Source of the DNA: Nonomuraea gerenzanensis
Lineage (GTDB): Bacteria; Actinomycetota; Actinomycetes; Streptosporangiales; Streptosporangiaceae
Direction: 5' to 3'
Assembly (NCBI RefSeq): GCF_020215645.1
Contig: NZ_CP084058.1
Span: 5,394,001 to 5,458,000, forward strand
DNA: 64,000 nucleotides
Shown here: positions 7,814 through 16,473 of the stretch, one piece after another
Numbering within the stretch: position 1 is the first letter of the stretch
Layout: every line of letters starts with the position of its first letter
Notes under the pieces: model-generated
Database searches by the model: none
The model's input: only the letters and a program-made list of their open reading frames with translations
What the model was told of the DNA's origin: nothing
Position numbers and translations under genes: made by a program

Positions 7814-10764
7814 CTCGCGCGGACCGGAGCCTGTACACCCCGATGGACTGGGCGCTCGTACGCGCCCCGCTGCTACCGGCCGGCGCCGCGGCGACGGCGG
7901 GCGCGCCGGCGGATCCCGGCTGCCTGCTGCCGGGCGCCCCGGCGGTGGTGGCGGCCCTCCAGGTGGCGAGCACCGACCTGGCCGCCGCCCTGGCTCGGAC
8001 GGCGCCCGGCCATCCCAAGGCCGACCGGATCGGCCGCAAACTGCTGCGTTACCTCATTCGCATGAGCACGCGGCCGACCCCGTTCGGCCTCTTCGCCGGC
8101 GTCGCTCTGACGCAGTGGGGACACTGCACCGATCTGGCCCTGGCCAAGGAGCCACCACGCACCCGCACCCGCCCGGACCTGGGCTGGCTGACGGACCTGG
8201 TCGCGCGCCTGGAGGCCGATCCCGGGGTCCGTGCCGGCCTGCGCCTGGTCGCGGATCGATCCGTGCTGGTCCGGGCGGGGCGGGCGTTCGCGGCGGGCGG
8301 CACCGGCCGTACGGCCTCCGTGCGTGCCACCTCGGCGGTACGGCGCGCGCTGGCCCTCGCCCGTGAGCCCGTCTCCCGCGCGCAGATCGTCGAAGCGCTG
8401 ACCACGCTGCCCGGCGCCACCCCGGAGAAGGCGGACCGGCTGGTCGAGGAGCTGGTCCGGCACGGGCTCCTGCACCACGACCTGTGGCCGCCGCCCACCC
8501 GTGACCCCCTCGGGCACGTGCGGGAGCGGCTCGCCGGCCACCCCGTCGCGGCCGGCCTCGCCGGGCTGCGCCAGGCGCTGAGGCAGTGGGACGCCCGCCC
8601 GCTGGACGACCGGGCCCGGACGTGGCCAGGCCTGCTCGACCGGGTCAGCACGCTCGCCGCCGCCTCCGACCCGCGCAACCTCCTCCAGACGGACCTCGCG
8701 CTCCCGCTGTCCGGCAGCGGTCTGAGCAGGCGCATCGGCGCCGAGGCGGCCGTGGCCGCCGAACTGCTGCTGCGGCTGAGCCCGTACCCCACAGGGCCGC
8801 CCCGCCTCGACGCCTACCGCCGGGCGTTCGAGAGCCGCTACGGCGCGCATCGGGAGGTTCCGTTGCTGGAGCTGGTGGATCCCGACTTCGGACTGGGCAG
8901 CCCGACGGACAGCGGCGGCACGAGCCCCGAGCGGGCCGCCCGCCACCGGCTGCTGTCCGACCTCGCCGCCAACGCCTGGCGTGACCGGCTGTCCACCGTC
9001 GAGCTCGACGACCACCTGCTGGGCCGCCTGCAGACCTGGACGCCGGAGGCCGCGCTCGCCCCGCCGTCCCTGGATGTCGCGGTGCTGGTGGCGGCGTCCT
9101 GCGCGGAGGCCGTGGACCAGGGCGACTTCCTGCTCGTCGTGGGGCCGAACCTCGGCGCGAACGCGGCCGGCCGAACCCTCGGACGGTTCGCCGATCTGCT
9201 GGGGCCTCCGGCGGACGCCGCGCTGGCGCGGGTGGCGGAGTCCGACCGCCGGCATGCGCCGGGCCGCCTGCTCGCCGAGGTGGTCTACACGCCGGAGCGA
9301 GCCCGTTCCGGCAACGTCGCCGTCCGCCGGTGCGCTCACCGCCACGAGATCCGCCTCGGTCCCGCCACCGGGATCTCGCAGGAGTGGCTCGTACCGGTCG
9401 ACGAGCTCGTCGTGGGGCTGCGCGACGGCCTGTTCATCGTGCGGTGGCCCGCCCGTGACGTGGAGGTCGTCGCAACGCAGTGCCACATGCTCAACCCGGC
9501 GCACGCGCCCCCCGCGGCGCGCTTCCTGCTGGACGTCGCCCGCGACGGCCGGTGCGTGTTCAGCACCTTCGACTGGGGACCGGCGGCCGGCCTCGCGTTC
9601 CTGCCGCGGATCCAGCGGGGCCGCGTCGTCCTCTCCCTGGCCCGCTGGCGCGTCGATCCGGCGGCCCTGCGCGATGCGCGCGGCCTGGCCGCCTGGCGGG
9701 AGACGCACGGAGTGCCCCGCCACGTGTACCTGGCCGGCGGCGACAACCGGCTGCTGCTCGACCTGGACGACGCCGACCAGGCCGAACTGCTGCGCATGGA
9801 ACCGCCGGGGCGGCCCGTCCTGCTCCAGGAGGCCCTGCCCCATCCCGGGCACGCCTGGCTGCCCGGCCCCGACGGGGCCCACCTCAGCGAGGTGGTGGTG
9901 CCACTGACGCTGCGGCGGCGGCGACCGGCCGCGCCGGCGCGCCGGCGCCCCGGCGCCGTGCCTGACCGGGCGCGCATCCGGCCGCCCGGCAGTGACTGGC
10001 TCTACCTCAAGCTGTACGGCCCCCGCCGGTTCGAGGACGAGCTGATCGTCGAGGCGCTGAGCCCCTTCGGGCAGTTCGTCACCGGGGCGGAGCTGGCCGA
10101 CGGCTGGTTCTTCCTGCGCTACCGCGATCCCGACCCGCACCTGCGCGTCCGCTTCCACGGCGAGCCTGCCACGCTGCTGGGCCCGCTCCTGCGCCACGTC
10201 TGCGACTGGGCGGCGGACCTGGTCTCGGCGGGCACCTGCAGGACGTTCGCGTTCGACACCTACGAGCGCGAGATCGAGCGGTACGGCGGCGTGGACGCCA
10301 TGCCGGCCGCCGAGGGTGTCTTCCTCGCCGACAGCCCGGCCGCCGCCGGCCTGCTCACCCTGTCCAGAAGCCGCGGATTCCCCTACGACCCGATCACCGT
10401 GGCCGCGCTCAGCGTGGACGACCTGCTCGACGGCCTCGGACTCGACGTCGAGCAGCGCACGCGCTTCTACCGCGACGGCGTCTCTCCGTCACCTGAGGGC
10501 GGCCTGGAATATCGCAGGCGCTCCCGGGAGCTGCGGCGGCTTCTGCGCGATCCGGGTCCGCCGGGCACGACGGCGCACGACCGGGCACTGGCGTCCCTGC
10601 TGGCCGCCCGCCGCCGGGCGCTGCCGGCCACCCGCCCTGCACCCGAGGTGTGCCGCAGCCATGTCCACCTGCACTGCAACCGCCTGCTCGGCGCCGGTCA
10701 CGAGGCCGAGCACCGCGTGCTGGAGCTGCTGCGCCGCACCCGCGAAGGTCTCACGCGCGGATGA
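7810..10764 (+). CDS. lanB: Full-length class I lantibiotic dehydratase (LanB)
   Basis: This 984-residue protein has the N-terminal glutamylation domain, with the hallmark RMSTRPTPFGLFAGV at about residues 80-94, and a C-terminal SpaB-type elimination domain beginning near DWLYLKLYGPRRFEDELI and continuing through RYRDPDPHLRVRFHG. LanB uses glutamyl-tRNA to glutamylate core Ser/Thr and then eliminates glutamate to give Dha/Dhb. It overlaps lanC by 4 bp. Its stop lies 3 bp from the stop of the convergent amidase gene. No leader protease or dedicated transporter follows; the DrrAB exporter upstream could serve but that is speculative. Confidence 0.94.
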   Translation: MTRADRSLYTPMDWALVRAPLLPAGAAATAGAPADPGCLLPGAPAVVAALQVASTDLAAALARTAPGHPKADRIGRKLLRYLIRMSTRPTPFGLFAGVALTQWGHCTDLALAKEPPRTRTRPDLGWLTDLVARLEADPGVRAGLRLVADRSVLVRAGRAFAAGGTGRTASVRATSAVRRALALAREPVSRAQIVEALTTLPGATPEKADRLVEELVRHGLLHHDLWPPPTRDPLGHVRERLAGHPVAAGLAGLRQALRQWDARPLDDRARTWPGLLDRVSTLAAASDPRNLLQTDLALPLSGSGLSRRIGAEAAVAAELLLRLSPYPTGPPRLDAYRRAFESRYGAHREVPLLELVDPDFGLGSPTDSGGTSPERAARHRLLSDLAANAWRDRLSTVELDDHLLGRLQTWTPEAALAPPSLDVAVLVAASCAEAVDQGDFLLVVGPNLGANAAGRTLGRFADLLGPPADAALARVAESDRRHAPGRLLAEVVYTPERARSGNVAVRRCAHRHEIRLGPATGISQEWLVPVDELVVGLRDGLFIVRWPARDVEVVATQCHMLNPAHAPPAARFLLDVARDGRCVFSTFDWGPAAGLAFLPRIQRGRVVLSLARWRVDPAALRDARGLAAWRETHGVPRHVYLAGGDNRLLLDLDDADQAELLRMEPPGRPVLLQEALPHPGHAWLPGPDGAHLSEVVVPLTLRRRRPAAPARRRPGAVPDRARIRPPGSDWLYLKLYGPRRFEDELIVEALSPFGQFVTGAELADGWFFLRYRDPDPHLRVRFHGEPATLLGPLLRHVCDWAADLVSAGTCRTFAFDTYEREIERYGGVDAMPAAEGVFLADSPAAAGLLTLSRSRGFPYDPITVAALSVDDLLDGLGLDVEQRTRFYRDGVSPSPEGGLEYRRRSRELRRLLRDPGPPGTTAHDRALASLLAARRRALPATRPAPEVCRSHVHLHCNRLLGAGHEAEHRVLELLRRTREGLTRG

Positions 10765-10767
10765 CGC

Positions 10768-12606
10768 TCACGTCTCGGTCACCACGACGTCCTCGCTCCT
10801 GACGAACATGACGCGGTGACCGAACTGGATCTGGTGGTACTCCTGGGTGCCGCGGACCACGCGGTGCTGCGTGGTGTCGAAGGTCGTCGCCTTGTAGAAC
10901 TCGCCGGTCGTGGTCAGGCCGACCGTGTACGACTGCCCGGCCGCGAACGTGTACTGCAGCGGGATCAGCGGCTGCACCCCCACGCCCGCCGGGTACGCCG
11001 CCGCCTCCGGATACGCGCGGCCGTACACGGGCACGGAGGCCAGGCCCGGCCGGGGTGTCGCCATCCGGGTCCGGCTGGGCACGGCGACAGGAGCGGACTC
11101 CGGGTTGTGGAACCACGCCTTCTGGCCCAGGTACCAGATGGCGGTCCAGTCGCCGCGCCGCTCGGCGACGACGTAGCGCTGGCCGGTGGCGGCGCGGGCG
11201 GCGTGGTCGTACACGCTGAACGTGGAGTTCCCCATCGGGTGCTTGCCGATGTCCTTGACGAGGGGCGAGTCCGCGCGCGGCTCGGTGTGCAGCCAGACCG
11301 AGGCCGACCCGTGCGCCGGGCAGGCGGCTGCGGGATGGTCCTTGTCGCAGCCGATGTAGTGCGGGCGGTTGCGGTCGTAGTCCGGCAGGATCATGACCGT
11401 GGCCGTGCCGGCATCGCCGTCAGGGCGTAGCGGAGCCCCCATCAGGTCGAAGAAGTGGGCCCAGTCCCAGTACGGGCCAGGGTCCTCGTGCATCCCCCGG
11501 ACCTTCTCCGGCAGCAGGCCGGGCACGTTGTCGTGGCCGATGATGTGCGCGCGATCCAGCGGGACGCCGAACCTGTCGGCCAGGTAACGCACGAGCTTGG
11601 CGGACGTGCGGTACATCGCCTCGGTGTACCAGGTGCCGCCGGCGGCGAGGAAGCCCTCGTGCTCCAGGCCGATCGCCTTGGCGTTGACGTACCAGTTGCC
11701 GGCGTGCCAGGCCACGTCCTTGGTGCGCACGTGCTGGGCGAGGTGACCGTCGTGCGAGCGCAGCGTGTAGTGCCAGCTCATCTCCTTCGGGTTCTGGACG
11801 AGGCCGATCGTCTTGTCGTACAGCTCCTCGGTGTCGTGGATGACGATGTAGTGGATCTTCTGACCGGCGGGGCGGTCGGCGAGGTCGTGGTTGCCGTACT
11901 TGCCTCCCGGCAGTTCCTGGTACGGCGCCGGGATCCACTCGCAGGCGAGCGAGCCGGGGCACTCCACGGCGCCGGCGCGGGCCAGGTGGGGCAGGTCCAG
12001 CCTGCTCAGCCAGGACCTGGACGGGTGCACCTCGGGGGCGGGCGGCAGGGTGATCTCCGCACCGGTGTCGGTCGTCCGGGTGGCACCCTCGTGGATGACC
12101 TCGTAGACCTCGTCGGCGAAGCCTGCCGCGACCTCCTCGGCCGAGGCGCCCGAGTAGCGTGCCACCGCGCCGTACCAGTCGGCGGGGTCGGCGCTCGGCG
12201 GGGCGCCCAGGGCTCGCTGGTAGTCGGCGAGCAGTGCCGCGCCGCCGTCGATGTTGGCAGCCGGGTCCTCACGCAGGCGCTCGGTGCTCTGCCCGGTCAG
12301 CTCGGCGGCACGCTCCAGAGTGTGCAGGGACGCGGGAGCACCGTCGTGCCGCTCAGGCTCGGCGGGCTGCGTCGACGGCCGGGTGTCGTCGCCGCGCGGG
12401 TCCTCGTTCCCGTCGAGGTGGTGGTGCCGCGTCCCGGCCGGCGCGGCACCGTCGGTGAGGTGCATGGGGCCGAAGCCGGCGGCCGTGCTGGGCTTGCCGC
12501 CGTTGCAGTCCCAGCGCGACTCCAGGTAGGACACGGCGAGCAGGATGCTCTCCGGCACGCCGTGTCTCTTCGCGGCCTGCTCGAAGGCCTTAGGCATCGT
12601 GGTCAT
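10768..12606 (-). CDS. N-acetylmuramoyl-L-alanine amidase (Amidase_2) with lytic-transglycosylase-like N-terminus
   Basis: The 612-residue protein begins with a lysozyme/transglycosylase-like segment (VPESILLAVSYLESRWD) and a helical region to about residue 200. A zinc amidase domain follows: YIVIHDTEELYD, SWHYTLRSHDG, VAWHAGNWYVNAKAIGLEHEG and HIIGHDNVPG, with the expected zinc histidines. The C-terminal third looks like a substrate-binding or SH3-like domain. It would cleave the MurNAc-L-Ala bond of peptidoglycan. I see no clear signal peptide, which is odd for a wall hydrolase. The start is supported by GAGAGGGG 6 bp upstream. Confidence 0.87.
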   Translation of the reverse strand: MTTMPKAFEQAAKRHGVPESILLAVSYLESRWDCNGGKPSTAAGFGPMHLTDGAAPAGTRHHHLDGNEDPRGDDTRPSTQPAEPERHDGAPASLHTLERAAELTGQSTERLREDPAANIDGGAALLADYQRALGAPPSADPADWYGAVARYSGASAEEVAAGFADEVYEVIHEGATRTTDTGAEITLPPAPEVHPSRSWLSRLDLPHLARAGAVECPGSLACEWIPAPYQELPGGKYGNHDLADRPAGQKIHYIVIHDTEELYDKTIGLVQNPKEMSWHYTLRSHDGHLAQHVRTKDVAWHAGNWYVNAKAIGLEHEGFLAAGGTWYTEAMYRTSAKLVRYLADRFGVPLDRAHIIGHDNVPGLLPEKVRGMHEDPGPYWDWAHFFDLMGAPLRPDGDAGTATVMILPDYDRNRPHYIGCDKDHPAAACPAHGSASVWLHTEPRADSPLVKDIGKHPMGNSTFSVYDHAARAATGQRYVVAERRGDWTAIWYLGQKAWFHNPESAPVAVPSRTRMATPRPGLASVPVYGRAYPEAAAYPAGVGVQPLIPLQYTFAAGQSYTVGLTTTGEFYKATTFDTTQHRVVRGTQEYHQIQFGHRVMFVRSEDVVVTET

Positions 12607-12987
12607 GACAATCCCCTCTCACCTGCACCGTCGCATGGATGCGCACCCAGGTGGAGGCGAGATGTCATAGTTTTCCGCTTTCTTGTGGCGGTGCGGGGCC
12701 CGCGCTCTGTGCCGAGGACAGCGCGGCCCCGGCAGCACACCATGGCTTCTCGACCGAAGTGTCATGCCGACCGGGGAAAAGGATGCGCGTGCCTGCGGAT
12801 CCCAGGAGAAGCCGGTGTCGAACCCGCGCGGCCGGCCCGTGCTCGGCGGGCGCCCGCTCGTCCTGACCGCCCTGGCACCGAGATCGAGGGGGAGGGTACC
12901 GAGCCCGTGAGAGCGGCCGTGGACCTCCTCGCGGCCGATCCCGCCACCTGTTGAGGGCGTCGCGGGCGTCCCGGTCGTTGAGAGCGT
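12607..12987. other. Intergenic stretch, nothing recognised
   Basis: Open frames here are short and lack ribosome sites or recognisable domains. The first 60 bp, with the comparatively AT-rich TGTCATAGTTTTCC, probably contain the amidase promoter on the minus strand. A TTCGAACCC-like element near 12817 is not part of a foldable tRNA. Confidence 0.5.
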
Positions 12988-13281
12988 TTAGGCGTCGCGT
13001 CCGTCGCGTCCGTCAAGGGCGCTCAACGCCGCCACCGAAGAGCCGCTGCGACCCGACCTGTACTCGCGCGTCCGCACCGCGAGGTAGCCGCTGCCCGGTG
13101 ACGTCCACGCGCCCGTGACGTCCCCGTGCAGCTCTCCGGGGGAAGACGCGGGACAGCGGATACCCGCGACGGGATCGGGGGCAAGGCCGTGCTCGGCGCA
13201 GCAGGCGGCGACCGGATGCCCTTCGCGCGCCACCGCCACCACCCGGGCCGCGCGCTCGTCACTGATCGGCCACAACCGCAT
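12988..13281 (-). CDS. Hypothetical protein, 97 residues
   Basis: I do not recognise this protein. It starts at ATG 13281 with GGGAGGCGCGGG directly upstream, uses more than 80% G/C third positions, and begins MRLWPISDERAARVVAVAREG. It contains an adjacent cysteine pair (AACCAEHG) and a Gly/Ser-rich second half, with no membrane segment. It is divergent from the DoxX-like gene at 13376, sharing a 94-bp intergenic region. Coding bias and the ribosome site support it; no function is proposed. Confidence 0.45.
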   Translation of the reverse strand: MRLWPISDERAARVVAVAREGHPVAACCAEHGLAPDPVAGIRCPASSPGELHGDVTGAWTSPGSGYLAVRTREYRSGRSGSSVAALSALDGRDGRDA

Positions 13282-13375
13282 CCCGCGCCTCCCACTCCGG
13301 AAATGGTCCTGCAGTATCTACCGCAGAACCGGTGGCGGCAGTCGCGAAAGAATGTCGAAGAAAGGCAGGAGAGAT

Positions 13376-14305
13376 ATGGCGCGGGAATCGTCGACGGAGC
13401 GCACAGAAGAGGATGGTCAGCCGGTGAGCAGGAGACTGCTCTACCCGATCTGCCGCTGGACCGGCACGGTGATCCTGCTGCAGTACGGCTTCGCCAAAAT
13501 CTTCGGCGCGCAGTTCACGATTCTCGACTCCGAGCTCGACAAGCCCATGGGCACGGTGAGTGGATTCTGGCTGACCTGGTATTACTTCGGCTACTCACCG
13601 ATTTTCGGCAATCTGATCGCACTGCTGCAGATCGGCTTCGGCCTGGCGCTGGCGTTTCGCCGTACCACCCTGCTCGGTGCCGCGGGGACAGCGGCGCTGC
13701 TCGGCGGGATCACCGTGCTGAACATCTCCTACGGGATCGCCCTCGACGCGATGGTGATCGCCATGATCGGGACGGCCTGCGCCGGGTATTTGTTGTGGCA
13801 GCACCGCCGGGAGCTGACTGCGTTGTTCTGGCGCGACCAGAATCGCATCGCGCCGGGAACGCGATCCGCGCGCCTGCGCCGGGTGCACGCCGCAGTGGTC
13901 TTACTCCTGGTCGGGGGCGCGGCGTCGTGCTCGTACCTGGTCGCCAATGACAACAATCGCGTACCCACCCCGCTGGACGGCACGTGGGACGTCACCGCGG
14001 GCACTTTCCAGCCGGCGGGACTGCCCGGTCCCGCCGAGCGCGTGTATTTCGAGCACAATCGCGCCCATCAGGTGGTTCTCCGTCATGGGCAGACCTGGCA
14101 GAGACACCATTTCGAGGTCGATCCGGCCGCCGCCACGATCGGAATCTGGCAGACCTGGCTGCGCAAGGACCAGCAATTGATGTCCGGCCGGTACGAGCTC
14201 ACCGCCGGCCGCCTGCTGATCCACGGCACGGACCTGACGACAGGACGGCCGATGCGGTGGGAGCTGCGGGCCGTGCCTGCCGAGCGACTGAGGCCCGGCC
14301 GGTGA
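13376..14305 (+). CDS. DoxX-like membrane protein with C-terminal soluble domain
   Basis: This 309-residue protein starts at ATG 13376 after AGGCAGGAGAGAT. The first half has four hydrophobic helices (WTGTVILLQYGFAKIF, GNLIALLQIGFGLALAF, LLGGITVLNISYGIAL, MVIAMIGTACAGYLLW), a DoxX/DUF-type four-helix arrangement. A fifth segment (AAVVLLLVGGAASCSYLV) leads into an extracytoplasmic beta-rich domain with DGTWDVTAGTFQ. Third codon positions are less GC-biased than in neighbouring genes, hinting at different ancestry. It may take part in membrane redox or quinone chemistry, by family analogy only. Confidence 0.65.
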   Translation: MARESSTERTEEDGQPVSRRLLYPICRWTGTVILLQYGFAKIFGAQFTILDSELDKPMGTVSGFWLTWYYFGYSPIFGNLIALLQIGFGLALAFRRTTLLGAAGTAALLGGITVLNISYGIALDAMVIAMIGTACAGYLLWQHRRELTALFWRDQNRIAPGTRSARLRRVHAAVVLLLVGGAASCSYLVANDNNRVPTPLDGTWDVTAGTFQPAGLPGPAERVYFEHNRAHQVVLRHGQTWQRHHFEVDPAAATIGIWQTWLRKDQQLMSGRYELTAGRLLIHGTDLTTGRPMRWELRAVPAERLRPGR

Positions 14306-14350
14306 GGGGAGGCGCGCCGCGCGGGCCCTCGGTGACCGGCCCGTGCCCCG

Positions 14351-14820
14351 TCACCGTGACGGCTCCCAGCCGCGCCGCGCCCGCGGTAGACGATGTACGG
14401 CCGGGTCAGGTACCCCACGGGCGCGGGGAGCATGGTGCACCAGCGGGGTGAACGGCGGGATCGCGAACAGCGCCAGCGCGCGCAGCCGGAACAGCAGGGC
14501 CGCCCCGCCATCAGCGCGGGCTCCGGCTGGGAGTAGAAGATCGACCGGAACCACGGCGAGACGGTGGTGCGGTAGTCGTAGCCGCCGCCGACGAGGTCGG
14601 CCACGACGGTGGCGGCCAGGCCGAGGGCGATGGTGAGGGCGAGGACGGCATACCAGTCGTAGAACGACAACATCGCGCCGCCGATCACGCCTCCCGGTAC
14701 AGCTCCACCAGCACGCCGCGCGCGTAGGGGGAGCGGACGCGGGTGGGGGAGCAGGTGTACCGGGAACCGTCCCGGCCGCAGGTGCCGGCCCGGCTTCAGC
14801 AGCGCGTCGCTGACCGGCCC
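14351..14820 (-). pseudogene. Collapsed nar operon relic: narG pieces fused to the narI end
   Basis: Read leftward from 14820, three blocks of respiratory nitrate reductase remain. VSDALLKPGRHLRPGRF (14814-14761) is like the extreme NarG N-terminus. YTCSPTRVRSPYARGVLVEL (from 14759) is like NarG about 80-90 residues further in and ends at a stop. IGGAMLSFYDWYA (from 14685) is a later NarG block. It passes directly into NarI at VLALTIALGLAATVVADL, through YDYRTTVSPWFRSIFYSQPEPALMA, and after two frameshifts into APVGYLTRPYIVYRGR. All of narH, narJ and most of narG and narI are gone, so no protein of use is made. Confidence 0.85.
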
Positions 14821-14829
14821 ATCCGTACA

Positions 14830-14843
14830 GGGCCGAAATCCTC
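14830..14843 (-). promoter_or_regulatory. Weak DosR-like box in front of the nar relic
   Basis: The sequence GGGCCGAAATCCTC matches the island's box pattern in its left half and degenerately in its right half. It lies 10 bp upstream of the nar relic and 22 bp from the stronger box serving the wax ester synthase gene. This resembles the paired divergent boxes at 51667 and 51688. Decay of the right half fits loss of its gene. Confidence 0.4.
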
Positions 14844-14865
14844 AGGCACAACGGCGCGCGACCGA

Positions 14866-14879
14866 GGGACCTTGGGCCC
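14866..14879 (+). promoter_or_regulatory. DosR-like box upstream of wax ester synthase
   Basis: GGGACCTTGGGCCC is a near-palindrome matching the DevR/DosR core (GGGAC, four bases, GTCCC or GGCCC). It ends 65 bp before the wax ester synthase start at 14945, a usual distance for an activator site. Confidence 0.65.
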
Positions 14880-14944
14880 TGCCCCCCTTCCCCGCCTGGG
14901 ACGACGCTGAGTCGGACCGGCACGCACGAGAGGCGGCGAGGGGC

Positions 14945-16438
14945 ATGAGCGATCACATGAGTCCGCTTGACGCGGCGTTCCTGACGCTGGAGGACGAGCA
15001 GCCCGAGGTGTCGATGGCCATCTCCTCCGTCGCCGTCCTGGAAGGCCCGGCGCCCGGCCACGAGGAGTTCCTGGAGGCCATCCGCGCCCGGCTGCCCCTC
15101 GTCGAGCGCTACCGGCAGAAGGCGCGGCAGGTGCCGTTCGACCTGGGCCCGCCCGTCTGGGTCGACGACCCCGCCTTCGACCTCGGCTATCACGTGCGGC
15201 GCGTCGCCCTGCCCCCGCCGGGCGGGGACGCGCAGCTGAGCGAGCTGATGGGCGACATCATGTCGCAGCGGCTCGACCGGGCCCACCCGCTCTGGGAGTA
15301 CTGGGTGATCGAAGGGCTGGCCGAAGGTCGCTGGGCGCTGGTGTCCAAGGTGCACCACTGCATGGTGGACGGGGTGTCCGGCACCCACCTCTACTACGTG
15401 ATCTTCGACGAGTCGCCGGAGGGCACCCCCGGCCTGCCGCCGGACGAGTGGAACCCGGACGCCGAGCCGTCCACTCTGGACCTGACCACCCGCGCGCTGC
15501 GCGACCTGCTGCGCAACCCGGTCGAGCAGGCCCGGATGATCGGCCGGGCGCTGGCCTCGCCGCGTGCCGCCGCCCAGCGGGTGATGGACGCCGCGCGCGG
15601 GCTGCCGCCCCTGATCGGCGCGCTGTGGCCGGCGGACGCCTCCTCGCTGACCGGGCCGATCAGCGAGCACCGCCGCTACGCCGTCGCCCGCGCGCCGCTG
15701 AGCGACGTCAAGGAGATCGCGCACAGCGCCGGCGTGACGTTCAACGACGCGGTCCTGTCGGCGATCAGCGGCGCCTACCGCTCGTTGCTGCGCGAACGCG
15801 GCGAGGACCGTCATCCGCACACCGTGCGCTCGCTCGTGCCCGTCTCGGTCCGCGCCCCCGGCGAGGAGGGCGTCTACGAGAACCGCATCTCGCTCCTGCT
15901 GCCCTACCTGCCCGTGCACCTGGCGGATCCGGCCGAGCGGCTGCGCGCCGTGCACGCGCACCTGGCAGAGCTGAAGGCCGGTGGCGAGGCCAGGACCGGC
16001 GAGGCGCTCACCACGCTCGCCGCGCACGAGCTGTTCCCGCCCGTCTCCTGGGGGACGCGGCTGGCCGCGCACCTGCCGCAGCGTCAGATCGTCACCGTCA
16101 CCACGAACGTCCCCGGGCCGCGCCGCCCCCTCTACCTGCTCGGCCGCCGCACGCTGGAGATCCTCCCGTACGTCCCCATCGCCACCCGGCTGCGCACCGG
16201 GGTGTCCATCTTCACCTACTGCGACCAGGTCACCTTCGGCGTGACCGGCGACTACGACAGCGCGCCCGAGGTCGAGGGACTCGCACGCGCCATCGAGCGG
16301 GAAGTCGAGGCGCTGCGCCTGGCCTTCTGCCCTCCGCCGGCGCCGCCGAAGCGTCCCCGACCCGCCGGCACCCGCAAACCGGCCCGGCGCGCACCGGCGC
16401 GTACGCGGACGAAGCGGGCCGAGCCGCACCCTGCCTGA
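14945..16438 (+). CDS. Wax ester synthase/diacylglycerol O-acyltransferase (WS/DGAT)
   Basis: This 497-residue protein has the catalytic HHxxxDG motif as VHHCMVDGVSG near residues 138-148, preceded by FDLGPPVWVDDPAFDLGYHVRR and followed by the C-terminal domain with FNDAVLSAISGAYRSL and TVTTNVPGPRRPLYL. These enzymes esterify acyl-CoA to diacylglycerol or long alcohols, making storage lipid during non-growth. The tail after residue 455 is Pro/Arg/Lys-rich and probably disordered. A DosR-like box lies upstream, consistent with dormancy-linked lipid storage. Confidence 0.93.
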   Translation: MSDHMSPLDAAFLTLEDEQPEVSMAISSVAVLEGPAPGHEEFLEAIRARLPLVERYRQKARQVPFDLGPPVWVDDPAFDLGYHVRRVALPPPGGDAQLSELMGDIMSQRLDRAHPLWEYWVIEGLAEGRWALVSKVHHCMVDGVSGTHLYYVIFDESPEGTPGLPPDEWNPDAEPSTLDLTTRALRDLLRNPVEQARMIGRALASPRAAAQRVMDAARGLPPLIGALWPADASSLTGPISEHRRYAVARAPLSDVKEIAHSAGVTFNDAVLSAISGAYRSLLRERGEDRHPHTVRSLVPVSVRAPGEEGVYENRISLLLPYLPVHLADPAERLRAVHAHLAELKAGGEARTGEALTTLAAHELFPPVSWGTRLAAHLPQRQIVTVTTNVPGPRRPLYLLGRRTLEILPYVPIATRLRTGVSIFTYCDQVTFGVTGDYDSAPEVEGLARAIEREVEALRLAFCPPPAPPKRPRPAGTRKPARRAPARTRTKRAEPHPA

Positions 16439-16473
16439 CCGACCCGGGGCCGTGAAAGAAAGGTGGAAGAAAG

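Noticed and set aside
10768-12606. Amidase as a phage endolysin marking a prophage
   Set aside because: No other phage gene, integrase or attachment repeats nearby.
12790-12880. Possible tRNA on the minus strand (GGTTCGACACC-like T-loop)
   Set aside because: The T-stem does not pair fully and no acceptor, D or anticodon arms can be folded around it.
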